This document shows, in pieces, positions 1 through 9,942 of a stretch of DNA of 64,000 nucleotides. Under the pieces are notes generated by a model. The model was not told the origin of the DNA, did no database searches, and worked only from the letters and a program-made list of their open reading frames with translations. The DNA is from Siphonodentalium dalli. Taxonomy: Eukaryota > Mollusca > Scaphopoda > Gadilida > Siphonodentaliidae. Positions within the stretch are counted from its first letter, which is position 1. The number at the start of each line of letters is the position of its first letter. The translations under genes were made by a program, and so were the position numbers. The stretch is from positions 142,575,450 through 142,639,449 of the forward strand of contig CP136063.1 in assembly GCA_032622095.1 (NCBI GenBank), given 5' to 3'.

Positions 1-53
1 AACAAATATCCACAGCATACATTAACCTGGGCAACGCCGGGTAACCCTGCTAG
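1..53 (+). mobile_element. 3' end of a Helitron-like element (fragment)
   Basis: The segment ends in CTAG at 50-53, preceded by a short GC-rich inverted pair (CCTGG / CCGGG around 27-41). That is the Helitron 3' end plan: a hairpin about 10 bp before a terminal CTRR. It faces the CTAG of the opposite-strand element at 64. Only the end is in the window, so the family assignment is an inference. Confidence 0.4.
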
Positions 54-63
54 TATATATATA

Positions 64-275
64 CTAGCAGGTGACCCGACTTCGTCCGGGCTTTGACCTT
101 GAATTGACCATTTTGAAGGTCAAGGTCAGGTCGGGGTCACGATTTGACCCGCCCAAAACACTCCCCGGAGAAAATTACCCGTAGGTATCAAATATCGTCG
201 AAATCCGTGCAGCAGTTTTCCCGACCATAGCTAACAGACAATCAAACAGACAGAAGTCCCAAAATATATATTAGA
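64..275 (-). mobile_element. Helitron-like non-autonomous element, short copy
   Basis: Read on the minus strand, it starts with TC in an AT-rich leader (TCTAATATATATTTTGGGAC) and ends with a GC hairpin (CCCGG..CGGG arms) followed by CTAG. This is the terminal structure of rolling-circle Helitrons. The interior carries the GTCAAGGTCA-rich repeat that recurs through the window. No Rep or helicase is encoded, so it could move only with an enzyme supplied from elsewhere. Same family as 1272-1895, 8703-9942, 19628-20459 and 62832-63583. Confidence 0.7.
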
Positions 276-640
276 TCATTTGTGGGTACCCATTTCAAGG
301 TGAAGGTCACCTCGGGTGGGAAAACTGACCCGATGAAAATCTCCCCCTTTCCTAGGAACCCCTAAGTACGAATCACACAACACGATCATGTCTGGACACA
401 GACACAACACGCTCATGTCTGGACACATACACGCTCTTTATCAACGACACTGCGGATACGAACGCTCTTTAACTATCACACGATTAACCCATGAATTCCC
501 ATTTCGGTGGCGGGGGAATGGAGAAGGAGTGCTCTGACGTTCTCCAAAACGGCGGTAAACACTGCCCGTGGTTTTTTAACCTTAGATTGGAAGTTTGAAC
601 TCTATCGGTCCAGCCGTTTTCCCGGCCATGCTCGTTGACA
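276..640 (-). repeat. Remnant of a Helitron-like copy lacking both ends
   Basis: The stretch from about 281 matches the interior of the copy at 1460-1860: the CACCTCGGG block, a C-rich run, a repeated ATGTCTGGA word and GTTTTCCCGGCCAT near the end. It directly follows the TC end of the preceding element. Neither a CTAG nor a TC terminus is present, so it is a truncated relic. No coding potential is visible. Confidence 0.55.
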
Positions 641-778
641 ATTTCGGCCAATTTATTTTCGGCCCATCAACCAAATTTTGAGATCGTCCAACGGAAAATC
701 ATGTTTTGGAAATTAATTTTCTGAGATGGATTAATAGTAGATAGCTGAAAATAAAGTGTTATAGTTGTAATTATAAGC

Positions 779-886
779 CATCAACGTCGTTTTTCGGTTG
801 ATCTATGATCGCGGAATTATACAGTATGTTATTCGTCTACTGATCGGTCTATACGCTCATAGATCAACCGAAAAACGACGTTGATG
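779..886. repeat. Perfect 30 bp inverted repeat (hairpin)
   Basis: Arms at 779-808 and 857-886 are perfect reverse complements, separated by 48 bp. No ORF, TIR or target duplication is recognised around them. It may be a small foldback element or the relic of a palindromic rearrangement. Confidence 0.8.
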
Positions 887-1123
887 ACATATATATTCAC
901 ACTCATAAGTGCATTCCTATTGCGGAACATGAATACAGGACGTTGGTTGGTCGAATTTACGTCACATGACGTCGCGCGGTGACCCCAACTTGCATCCATT
1001 TTTGTGTAGACGCAACTTGCTCCGAACCACGATAATAACGTTGGAAATGGACGCTTATAACTCTTTTAATCTGCCAGTTGACTCGGTTGAGTGTAAATAT
1101 AAGTAATTAATGTTGGTTTTGTT

Positions 1124-1242
1124 GCGTTCCATAGAGTATGGTCTGTATGGATGCAAGTTGGTCTGACATTTCCATGTGTGGAACGCTTTCGCGTTCCATA
1201 CAAAATGTCAGACCAACTTGCATCCATACTCTATGGAACGCA
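1124..1242. repeat. Nested hairpin with inner GGAACGC/GCGTTCC stem
   Basis: Arms 1124-1171 and 1203-1242 are nearly complementary; the left arm has about 7 extra bases. The loop contains its own perfect stem (GGAACGC TTTC GCGTTCC, about 1180-1197). The outer ends carry the same GCGTTCC word, so the structure looks like a palindrome inside a palindrome. No gene is associated. Confidence 0.75.
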
Positions 1243-1271
1243 AGCAAATCAGCATCCATTTCTTAAATATA

Positions 1272-1895
1272 CTAGTAGGTGACCAGACTTCGTCCGGGCT
1301 TTGACCTTGAATTGACCATTTTGAAGGTCAAGGTAAGGTCGGGGTAACGATTTGACCAGTCCAAAACACTCCCCGTAATTCTGCCTGTTTTATCAAGAGA
1401 AATGATGGTAGGGCCTACCCGTCCCGTGATGGTACCCGTCCCCAAAAGAGGTACGTTTGTGTGTGTACCCGTTTCAAGGTGAAGATCACCTCGGGCGGAA
1501 AAACTTACCCGATGAAAATCTCCCCCCCCATTCCTTTGAAACCCTAAGTACGAAGACAGAAATAAGAATCACACAACACGCTCATGTCTGGATACAGACA
1601 CACTCACGTCTAGCCCCAGACATAAGAATCACACTACACGCATACGCTCTTTATCAACGACACTGCGGATACGAACGCTCTTTAACTATCCACGCGATTA
1701 ACCCCATAGTGCCAATGACGGTCATTTTGGTGACTGAGAATGGAGAAGGGGTGCTCTGACGTTCTCAGAAGCGGTGCGATGACACTTCATCTGGCATTTT
1801 ACCCTTAGATAGGAAGTTTGGGCTCAATCCGTCCGGCAGTTTTCCCGGCCATAGCTAACAGACAAACAAACAGAAGTCCCAAAATATATATTAGA
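1272..1895 (-). mobile_element. Helitron-like non-autonomous element
   Basis: Plus-strand CTAG at 1272 and AATATATATTAGA ending at 1895 are the reverse complements of the Helitron 3' CTAG and 5' TC ends. The hairpin arms next to CTAG carry a mismatch (ACCAGACTTCGTCCGG), so this copy is more diverged. The interior matches 276-640. Small reading frames inside have no recognisable domain and are repeat shadows. The element abuts the Penelope-like element that begins near 1929. Confidence 0.7.
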
Positions 1896-1982
1896 TATAT
1901 ATTATTATATACATTGTATATATATATAGGAAGTTCTCATCAATATGATAACACCAAGTTAAAGACCCATCAACTCTTTAAT

Positions 1983-2022
1983 GTCGTACTAGCTTTCGGC
2001 TATAGAGCCTTCGTCGGGTACA
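1983..2022 (-). ncRNA. Hammerhead-like ribozyme core in PLE end (left copy)
   Basis: On the minus strand a CGACGAAGGC..GCCGAAAGC motif forms a short stem (GGCT/AGCC) between a CNGANGA-like and a GAAA-like segment, flanked by GTAC/GTAC. Hammerhead motifs are known in the terminal repeats of PLEs. The expected U of CUGANGA reads C here, and I could not place stem III or the cleavage site with certainty. Confidence 0.35.
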
Positions 2023-2423
2023 TGAATGAACAATCATTTGAAAATACACTTTGATATACAGACAAACTTGTTTATCGCGTAACTATGACGTTAACGAACG
2101 TTACCTGATAAAATTTGGCACCAAATGAAAAGTGGCGGGAAAACTAACAGGTGAAAGACGCGTCAAACATAGAAGCTACATGTGTAGCGTTGTGAAGAAA
2201 AGTCAATGCTTGAGTATATGTGAACTCATGTAGCTTAGAAGCAGTCCATACAATGTATGAGGATATTTTAGATAATGAGAGTTGGACCAAGGAGAAATTG
2301 TAAATTATGACCAACTCGCCATGAAAACACGGTCCTTATTAATGCCACAATAAAAACTTCCAAACAGTTCTATATGTTGTAATTCGGCCACACGTCTCTC
2401 TTTCATGTCCGAAAGTCCACCTC

Positions 2424-2708
2424 TTAATACTTTGATGCGGATGTCATCGGGTGTGTGGTGTGGTGTGGTTGACAGAAATGTTCTGCCATGGGTAGGTTCA
2501 AGTTCCTGTTGTTAATGTTCTGCCTATGTCCCGTCACTCGTTTGCAGAGAGGTTGCCCTGTTTCACCAATGTAATGCATTTCTGGACAATTTGCGCACGT
2601 AATAATATACACAACACCACTTGAGACACATGAGAACTGGCCCACATCCTGGAACACGCGCCCATTGTTAATGTTCAAGTAAGGGGTCCTACTAAAAGCC
2701 GACCGCAC
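2424..2708 (-). pseudogene. PLE GIY-YIG endonuclease, truncated copy
   Basis: The minus strand encodes the nuclease core of Penelope-like elements: an ITCANCPEMHYIGETGQPL segment with the first GIY-like strand, a CxxC pair, the YIG-like strand, then RVTGHRQN with the catalytic-type Arg and His. The domain nicks DNA for target-primed insertion. Compared with the plus-strand copy at 3700-4230, the upstream cysteine cluster is deleted. The frame is also lost after the histidine-rich stretch, removing the distal Glu and Asn region. It is therefore non-functional. Assignment to PLE rests on the CxxC insertion inside the GIY-YIG fold, which bacterial and intron GIY-YIG nucleases lack. Confidence 0.75.
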
Positions 2709-2711
2709 CCG

Positions 2712-3350
2712 ACCGCACCCGATCGACCCGACCGGACCGCCCCCAGGGGCCCGAGCGAGATGGGGTTTGCACTATCGTGTAGACCTGAATGTACCACAGT
2801 TCCAATCCCCAAGTCGATAGCTCGAACGGACACGGCACTGTTAACCCCTAACTTGCGGTCGTTTCTGCCAGGTACGGGAAATCCAAAAAGGCGCCGACCG
2901 CACCTCCCCTGGCTGCCTGACCACGAAACTGCACATTATATCATGAAGTGAATATACCCATGCATATGCATTCATGTGCGATCGGACTAGTCGCTAGCTG
3001 CAGCGGAAGTGAATAAATTAACCCATACGCTGCTGCCGAATTGGCGTATATATGGGTTAATTTATTCACTTCCGCTGCAGCTAGCGACTTGTCCGATCGC
3101 CCATGGATGCATATGGGTATTCACTTCATGATATAATGTCCATTTCCGTCGTCAGGCAGCCAGGGGAGGTGCGGTCGGTGCTTTTTTGGATTTCCCGTAC
3201 CTGGCAGAAACGGCCGTACGTTAGGGGTTAACAGTGCCGTGTCCGCTCGAGCTATCGACTTGGGGATTGCAACTTTGGTACATTCAGATCCATTATACAC
3301 GATAGTGCAAACCCCATCTCGCTCGGACCCCTGGAGCGGTCCGGTCGGCG
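2712..3350. repeat. Long palindrome at the PLE junction
   Basis: Sequence from about 2720 to 3025 is repeated in inverted orientation at 3055-3350, centred near 3035-3045. Each arm shares the TAATTTATTCACTTCCGCTG block, the CCAGGGGAGG block, the GTTAACAGTGCCGTGTCCG block and the final CCCCATCTCGCTCG. A third, direct copy of the right arm begins near 3400, so the right side is duplicated. No gene is encoded by the arms; they are the 5' flank or LTR-like part of the PLE fragment. Confidence 0.8.
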
Positions 3351-3585
3351 GGTGTTAATTTTTGTGTTAGTTTTTGCGTACATTCATAGCGAATTCGGAA
3401 GCAGCGTATGGGTTAATATATTCATTTTCGCTGCAGCTAGCGACTTGTCCGATTGCCCATGTATGCATATGGGTATTCACTTCATGATATAATGTGTATT
3501 TCCGTGGTCAGGCAGCCAGGGGAGACGCCTTTTTGGATTTTCCGTACCTGGCGGAAACGACCGCAAGTTAGGGGTTAACAGTGCC

Positions 3586-4371
3586 GTGTCCGTTCGAGCT
3601 ATCGACTTGGGGATTGGAACTTTGGTATATTCAGGTCCATTCTACACGATAGTGCAAACCCCATCTCGCTCGAACCCCTGGGGCGGTCCGGTCGGGTCAG
3701 GTCGGGTGCGGTCGGCTTTTAGTAGGACTGCAAGTAAGCTACCATCTTCTGGTGGACAGTCACCCAATGGTACACTTCCATGTAACAGGCCGAGATGTGG
3801 GATGTGTGTGTTAATTAACAAGGCCGATGTTCTTATGCGCAATGGGCGCGTGTTCCAGGATGTGGGCCAGTTCTCATGTGTCTCAAGTGGTGTTGCGTAT
3901 ATTATTACGTGCGCAAATTGTCCAGAAATGCATTACTTTGGTGAAACAGGGCAACCTCTCTGCAAACGAGTGACGGGACATAGGCAGAACATTAACAACA
4001 GGAACTTGAACCTACCCATGGCAGAACATTTATGTCAACCACACCACACACCCGATGACATCCGCATCAAAGTATTAAGAGGTGGACTTTCGGACATGAA
4101 AGAGAGACGTGTGGCCGAATTACAACATATAGAACTGTTTGGAAGTTTTTATCGTGGCATTAATAAGGACCCTGCATGGTTTCATGGCGAGTTGGTCATA
4201 ATTTACAAGTTCTCCTTGGTCCAACTCTCATTATCTAAAATTATGGCCCTGCGAATCGGAAATTCGGCAACCGAATCGAATCTCGAATCGAATCGGGTGT
4301 CCGATGTCGACATCGACATCGAATCCGAATCGAATCGGGCCAAGCACTGGACGGCGAAAAATCATAGCTGA
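3586..4371 (+). pseudogene. PLE GIY-YIG endonuclease C-terminal fragment
   Basis: An open frame of 261 codons; only about residues 42-205 belong to the nuclease. It has the PLE hallmark cluster CNRPRCGMC (66-74), the first GIY-like strand AYII (104-107) with C109 and C112, the second strand YFGE (117-120), R128 and H132. It ends with ERRVAELQHIELFGS and GINKD, corresponding to the distal catalytic Glu and Asn region. The GIY-YIG domain of Penelope-like retroelements nicks target DNA. Residues 1-41 come from the palindromic non-coding arm and the last 50 or so from the inserted element, so neither the ATG nor the stop is native. No reverse transcriptase precedes it. The nuclease assignment is strong; activity is not expected. 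Confidence 0.8.
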
Positions 4372-5549
4372 CTATCTAGTTATTGTTCACTTGTTTGTCA
4401 TAAAAGCTGAAACATTTTCGAATAGGAAACAAAGACCCAAGACAGAGTTCACAGTCAAACGTTTGGCGACTGACATCGTTCTCAATGTTATGTTAAACGA
4501 AAATCGAAAATCGAAACAACTAAATATCACCTACGTGACGTGTACATCACATAAGCAGTAACCACAGACCTTGGCACCGACTATAAAATGAATAATTACT
4601 ACTGAAGATACACTATTCGACTACTCTACACACATATAATAGATCATAATAGTGTGTATTAATTTGATAGTCGACATTGACTATGAATTTATTCCAAGGA
4701 TTTCAGGACTGATGTGATATGCTGTATCATAAACAATGGCAGGCATATCGATGAGCATGGCCCGCCAATGCGCCATACAAGTACCCGGATGTGTACTTTT
4801 AATAATGCATTCCGTTCGACGGAGGTAACTCTATGTAGTAATCATGTGCGTTTTATCCCTGAATTTAATAAAATATGACATTACCTGGCTTGCTTGTCGG
4901 CCGGAATGTATTTATGTGAGGTACATTCATAACATGTTATTATAGGTGGATCATTGGATATTAACAGTGTGGGGTGATTAAAATGTATTAATATGCAACT
5001 AGTATAGTTATGACACAAAGCACACCTAATTGGCAAGTTAACACAAACTATATCAAATTATATACGATATATAGACCGTTGAGGTCTTGACGTTTGACCT
5101 GTAGGCCTATATAGTGATTATAATCACTTATATATTACACTATTGTACCCCAACATTTTCCAGAAAAAAAACACAAGTGTTAAGACTGATATCCGCAATA
5201 GGGCGACGGACTACGATTGGACGTATATACATACGTATAACTAGTTTAGATAAAACTCTAAATTACATCATATATACGCAGCCCCAATGCACATACAGTT
5301 GCGTCCCTTTGCTATGCTTCACGCTTCGGAACGCATAGGAGTGATTGGTTCGCTGGCAGAACTTGATGCAGCGCCGGCGAGACCTCCATGCGTGAACACA
5401 CGGTGCATTGCGGCAATTGCCGCATCAATTGAGCTCTATGAATAAACAATTTAGTTGAATGGGCCGATTCGAAATTATACGAATCGGAGAACCGATTCGG
5501 TATCGATCCCGAATCTGATCGCCGATGTCGACACCGAATCGAATCTTCG
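4242..5549. mobile_element. Insertion with inverted, GAATCG-rich ends inside the PLE
   Basis: The PLE 3' sequence present without a break in the left copy (around 2220-2290) is split here. Both ends of the insert are built of CGAATCG words in opposite orientation (4250-4345 and 5460-5547), each including a GTCGACATCG-type block, so they can pair as long imperfect terminal inverted repeats. The interior is AT-rich with no recognisable transposase. It looks like a MITE or foldback element. A clear target-site duplication was not found, and about 40 bp of PLE present in the left copy are missing. Confidence 0.6.
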
Positions 5550-5755
5550 AAGTTCACATATACTCAAGCATTGACTTTTCTTCACAACGCTACACATGTA
5601 GCTTCTATGTTTCACGCGTCTTTCACCTGTTTGTTTTCCCGCCACTTTTCAATTGGCGCCAAATGTTGTCAGGTAACGTTCGTTAACGTCATAGTTACGC
5701 GATAAACAAGTTTGTCTGTATATCAATGTGTATTTTCAAATGATTGTTCATTCAT

Positions 5756-5795
5756 GTACCCGACGAAGGCTGTATAGCCGAAAGCTAGTACGACA
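5756..5795 (+). ncRNA. Hammerhead-like ribozyme core in PLE end (right copy)
   Basis: Same motif as 1983-2022 in opposite orientation: CCGACGAAGGC, a 4 bp stem with a GTAT loop, then GCCGAAAGC, enclosed by GTAC on both sides. The two copies differ at one loop base, leaving the GGCT/AGCC stem intact. It resembles the conserved centre of hammerhead motifs found in PLE terminal repeats; self-cleavage is not demonstrated. Confidence 0.35.
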
Positions 5796-5855
5796 CGACA
5801 TTAAACATTTGATGGGTCTTTAACTTGGTGTTATCATATTGATGAGAACTTCCTA

Positions 5856-6149
5856 TTTTAACGGCATTATCCAGAAATCTGATTCCAGAAATAGCATATT
5901 TAAGAAACTATAGCACGCATAAAGATGTTTCTGATAATTAAATGGATCTGGCCGCGCATCTGGTCGCAACACGTGTACCCTCTACTGGACGTTCGGGTGC
6001 AGCGATTGATCATATGTTGTTTCACAAATAAATCTACAGGTTGTAAATGGTATACGGGTGATTATTTACTCTAATTCAGACTTCTCTAACAGACCTGTCA
6101 AAATGCGTATTGATCTTGGATCTCTTTACACTCGCCGGATGTTTGTTCA
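5856..6149. other. No gene seen
   Basis: AT-rich spacer between the PLE end and a decayed LINE. It may include the lost endonuclease part of that LINE, but I cannot support a coding frame. Confidence 0.5.
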
Positions 6150-6870
6150 CAATAGTCCCACCTGGAAGAAATTTAGAAAGTGAGATTCATCTGTGCTAAC
6201 TTATCAAAACTGATTACAGATACTTCGCCAGATATACTAGTTGTGCACCTGACCCAGACAACACGCCTCTGTATTCTTATTATACGAATATTGTCAAAGC
6301 AATCGATTATGCGTCTAAGAGATTTGTTTCAACAAAGCTTCGAAATCACACGTTAACTTAAACCTTTCTGGAACGAGCACCTAAAATCTCTCCGTAATGC
6401 ACTGCAGAATCTAGATACTATTGAAGGTATTGCTTCTAGAATACACGTGTGTGCTATCGGTATCTGCTCCTCTATCCCGTATCAGTACAGAAACTTGAGA
6501 AACTTAGAGTGGTCCTCAAATCATGAACATGGGCAAAGCTCCATGGCCTGATATGATTTGTTATAAGCTTTTTTTGTACGGAGGAGAATCATTGCATGCA
6601 TACATATCTTATGTTCTGTGAAAAATTATAGAACTACAATATATACCTCAGGTTGCAAAAAAAATCGGTCTGATGGTGTCTATATCAATCAGGGTCAAGA
6701 TAAGTTTGATGGCTACTGACCAATAACCGTTCTTGCACTCGTGTATAAGACCTTAGAAAAAGTCATTTTATGTCGTATAGAAGGTACATGTACATGTAGC
6801 ACGCCAAATCGAGACCGCGGCGTCAAAATATGATTTCCGGCTTATCTCCAAAAAATGCTCCTCTCCCACA
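6150..6870 (+). pseudogene. Decayed LINE linker and N-terminal RT fragment
   Basis: No long frame is left, but successive frames give typical non-LTR retrotransposon segments: KPFWNEHLKSLRNALQ (the linker after the endonuclease, about 6360-6410), NMGKAPWPDMICYKLF (the start of the RT domain, normally KAPGPDGI), then PITVLALVYKTLEKVI near 6720-6770 (normally YRPITLL...YK.LEK). Stops and frameshifts separate them. The motifs carrying the catalytic aspartates (A and C) are missing. Strongly diverged, hence probably an old insertion. Confidence 0.55.
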
Positions 6871-8108
6871 CAGTCAGGCTGATGATATGACGTTGATGTC
6901 GCTCTCGATATATGGTTTACAACGACTATTATATATATACTAATCACTAATCTCTAATTGTTTGTTGGATAACATCATACATGAACATAATATACAGATA
7001 ACAGATCAGTATAATAATATGCACAGATTATCAATACTATCCGGGCGGTGTCATGGCCACATGGGTCGTCTTCTTTGCACCACCCAGGCCAATCACCGTT
7101 GGACTGTCAGATCTAGTCAAATTTGTAATATAGTTTCGGTCTCCCCAGAGTATCGTTGATATTTAAGTTAATGTTAAGATTTGGATTGGTATCTAATATT
7201 GTGCAGAGAAGGATTGATTGGGCCATGATGATCATTAGTTGTGTTTTGTTAATGCCATGATTTGTAAGGTACATTCCGGAGAGTAAGAGATGTTACATTT
7301 GGTATTCAAACGGTACATATAGTTCGGAAGTTATTATCAAGCTTATTATACGTGGGAATTCCACGTCGGATATATAGCTTTTCCATAAAATGGTGTAATA
7401 ATGAAGTGTTAACTTTACAGTGAAATTAATTCGAGGTGTTTTGTGCCCTATGTCAAGGGCTCTTCTAGCGCCAATATGAAAGTCATTTTGGAGAAAATCA
7501 GACAGAGGTTAGTAATACTGTTTCCATTCATATATATGCTCGTTTTTACAACCAGAAATGGAGATTCACATAGAAAACCAGAGTTATTGTGTTTAACGAA
7601 AGCGTACCAGCATACTTTATTTTGACCAACGCCGGGCTCTTGTCTGGTGATTTAACCATATTATAATAGTATAATAAGATATAAAGCCTGGGGGATTGGT
7701 GGACAAGTTCTCGAAACCAGGGAAATGGCTCCAAAAAATCCCGATTGGCTAAAAAAAGTGGCACCTAGCTTTTTGGCATTTGGCAATTGGTACCCATCGG
7801 ACATATAATAAAGCTTGCAGTCAATCGGTCGGATACAAAACACACATCGATATCCGATCGCGACATAGCTAATTGGGTCCTAATTGAAAGCGTATAATAG
7901 ATTCGCGGCTTATGTCAGATCGCCTTATTTTATCGCGGGGGTGAAAGTGTTTCGAATTTCTACTCGATAATAACACTAAGTACGGCTATTGACTATTGAC
8001 TTAAATTTTCTAATGAAAATTGCCATTGAAGGACCTTTAATGTCTGAATTTGACTTTGGCAAGGCATTTCATAAATGGTCAGAAATGAAATCACGAAGAA
8101 TTTTCAAC
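6871..8108. other. No gene seen; AT-rich spacer
   Basis: I see no protein domain, RNA gene or clear repeat structure. Short frames on both strands at 6962-7843 are of chance length and composition. Confidence 0.5.
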
Positions 8109-8700
8109 AATTGATTTTACCCGATTTGACATTAAATTGATCATTTTGAAGGTCAAGGTCAGGTCGGGGTCACGATTTGACCGATCCAAAACACTCAGTG
8201 GACAAAAGTAACCCTATGTATAAAATTTCGTCGAAATCCCAACAAAATTGGCGATTTGACCTTGAATTGACCCGATTTCAAGGTCAAGGGTCATGTCACA
8301 CGGGCAAATGAATATGCTTATGAGACTCCCCATAGGAAAGTACCCCCACATACCAAGTTTCATCGAAATCCCGTGATATTCGGGCGTTTGACCTTGAAAT
8401 GACCCGATGTCATGGTCAAGGTCACGTCGCACGGGCAAATTAATAGGCATATGCCACTCCCCGGCCGAAAGTAACACCACATACCAAGTTTCATCGAAAT
8501 CCCTTGATATTCGGGCGTTTGGCCTTGAAATTACCCGATTTCAAGGTCACGTCGCACGGGAAAATTAATAGGCCTATGCCAGTCCCCGGCCGAAAATAAC
8601 CCCACATACCAAGTTGCATCGAAATCGGCTAGGCCGTTTTCGAGTCCATCGCGAACACACAGACAGACACACAGACAGATCTTCCAAAATATATAATAGA
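8109..8700 (-). mobile_element. Helitron-like element, 3'-truncated copy
   Basis: The TC terminus is present (CCAAAATATATAATAGA ending at 8700) but no CTAG/hairpin start, so the element is missing its 3' end. The interior is a series of related blocks of about 125-165 bp, each with TTTGACCTTGAAATGACCCGAT, AAGGTCAAGGTCACGTCGCACGGGC and CATACCAAGTTTCATCGAAATC type words. This shows that the family grows by internal tandem duplication. No coding content. Confidence 0.65.
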
Positions 8701-8702
8701 TA

Positions 8703-9291
8703 CTAGAAGGTGACCCGACTTCGTCCGGGCTTTGACCTTGAATTGTCCATTTTGAAGGTCAAGGTCAAGTGGGTCACGATTTGACCAGTCCAAAAACACT
8801 GCCCGGACAAAAGTACCCGACAAACGTGCCCGTCGAAATCCATCCGGTTTTACCCGATTTGACCTTGAATTGATCATTTTGAAGGTCAAGGTCTGGTCGG
8901 GGTCACGATTGGACCCGTCCAAAACAATCAGTGGACAAAAGTAACCCCACGTATCAAATTTCGTCGAAATCCCATCAAATTACCCGATTTCAAGGTCACG
9001 TCGCACAGGCAAATTAATAGGCTCATGTCACCCCTCGGCCGAAAATACCCCCACATACCAAGTTTCATCTAAATCCCGAGATATTCGGGCGTTTGACCTT
9101 GATTTCAAGGTCAAGGTCACGTCGCACGGACAAATTAATAGGCCCATGCCAGTTCTCGGCCGAAAATACCCCCACATACCAAGTTTCATCGAAATCGGTT
9201 CGGCTGTTTTCAAGTCCATCGCGAACACACAGACACACAGACAGACATACAGACAAGACACACAGACATATCTTCCAAAATATATAATAGA
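8703..9291 (-). mobile_element. Helitron-like element, complete ends
   Basis: It begins (plus strand) with CTAG at 8703 next to GACCCGACTTCGTCCGGGC and ends with TATATAATAGA at 9291. Only 2 bp separate it from the preceding copy, and the next copy's CTAG follows at once at 9292. The interior has the GTCAAGGTCA-rich blocks and a short (CACAGA)n tract just inside the TC end. All frames are repeat-derived. Confidence 0.75.
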
Positions 9292-9942
9292 CTAGTAGGT
9301 GGACCCGACTTCGTCCGGGCTGTTTCCCCTCTGCTTTTCGGCGAATTGCGCGATTTGACCTTGAATTGTCCATTTTGAAGGTCAAGGTCAGGTGGGGTGA
9401 CGATTTGACCCGTCCAAAACACTGCCCGGACAAAGGTACCCGACAATAGTACCCGTCGAAATCCATCCGGTTTTACCCGATTTGACCTCGAATTGATCAT
9501 TTTGAAGGCCAAGGTCAGGTCGGGGTCGCGATTTGACCCGTCCAAAACACTCAGTGGACAAAAGTAACCATACGTATCAAATTTCGTCGAAATCCCATCA
9601 AAATTCGCGATTTGACCTTGAATTGACCCGATTTCAAGGTCAAGGTCACGTCGCACGAGCAAACGAATAGGCTTACGACACTCCCCATACGAAAGTATCC
9701 CCAGACACTAATTTTCATCGAAATCCCGTGATACTCGGGCGTTCGACCTTGAAATGACCCGATTTCAAGGTCAAGGTCACGTCGCACGGGCAAATTAACA
9801 GGCCCATGCCACTCCCCGGCCGAAAGTACCTCCACATACCAAGTTTCATCGAAATCGGCTCGGCCGTTTTCGAGTCCATCGCGAACACACAGACACACAC
9901 ACACACGCACACACACAGATCTTCCAAAAAATATATAGTAGA
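9292..9942 (-). mobile_element. Helitron-like element, complete ends
   Basis: CTAG at 9292, hairpin GACCCGACTTCGTCCGGGC, interior blocks as in 8703-9291 with one more block, a (CA)n tract at 9888-9917 and the TC end at 9942. It is directly followed by the CTAG of a second family at 9943, so the two families share junctions. Confidence 0.75.

Larger units (their letters stand above)
1929..3025 (-). mobile_element. Penelope-like element, left (minus-strand) copy
   Basis: This 1.1 kb arm is the reverse complement of sequence at 3055-3350, 3400-4240 and 5550-5855. It contains the GIY-YIG endonuclease end of a PLE (2424-2702), a 3' non-coding part with a hammerhead-like core (1983-2022) and the terminal word shared with 5850. 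About 110 bp encoding the CxRPRCxxC cysteine cluster are missing, and the frame breaks near 2450. No RT domain is present. PLE copies commonly sit in inverted, partly duplicated arrangements, which fits what is seen. Confidence 0.7.
3400..5855 (+). mobile_element. Penelope-like element, right (plus-strand) copy with insertion
   Basis: It starts with a second copy of the palindrome arm (3400-3690), then the GIY-YIG endonuclease frame (3700-4230), the 3' non-coding part, and the terminal GATGAGAACTTCC at about 5843-5855. A 1.3 kb foreign segment (4242-5549) interrupts the 3' part; the left copy runs straight through the equivalent point apart from about 40 bp. The RT half of a PLE is absent, so this is a 5'-truncated, dead copy. 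Confidence 0.7.

Noticed and set aside
8214-9927. Minus-strand frames of up to 150 codons in the GTCAAGGTCA-rich repeats as a tandem-repeat protein
   Set aside because: Three overlapping frames are open in the same stretch, repeats contain microsatellite tails, and the frames start and stop at random within units.
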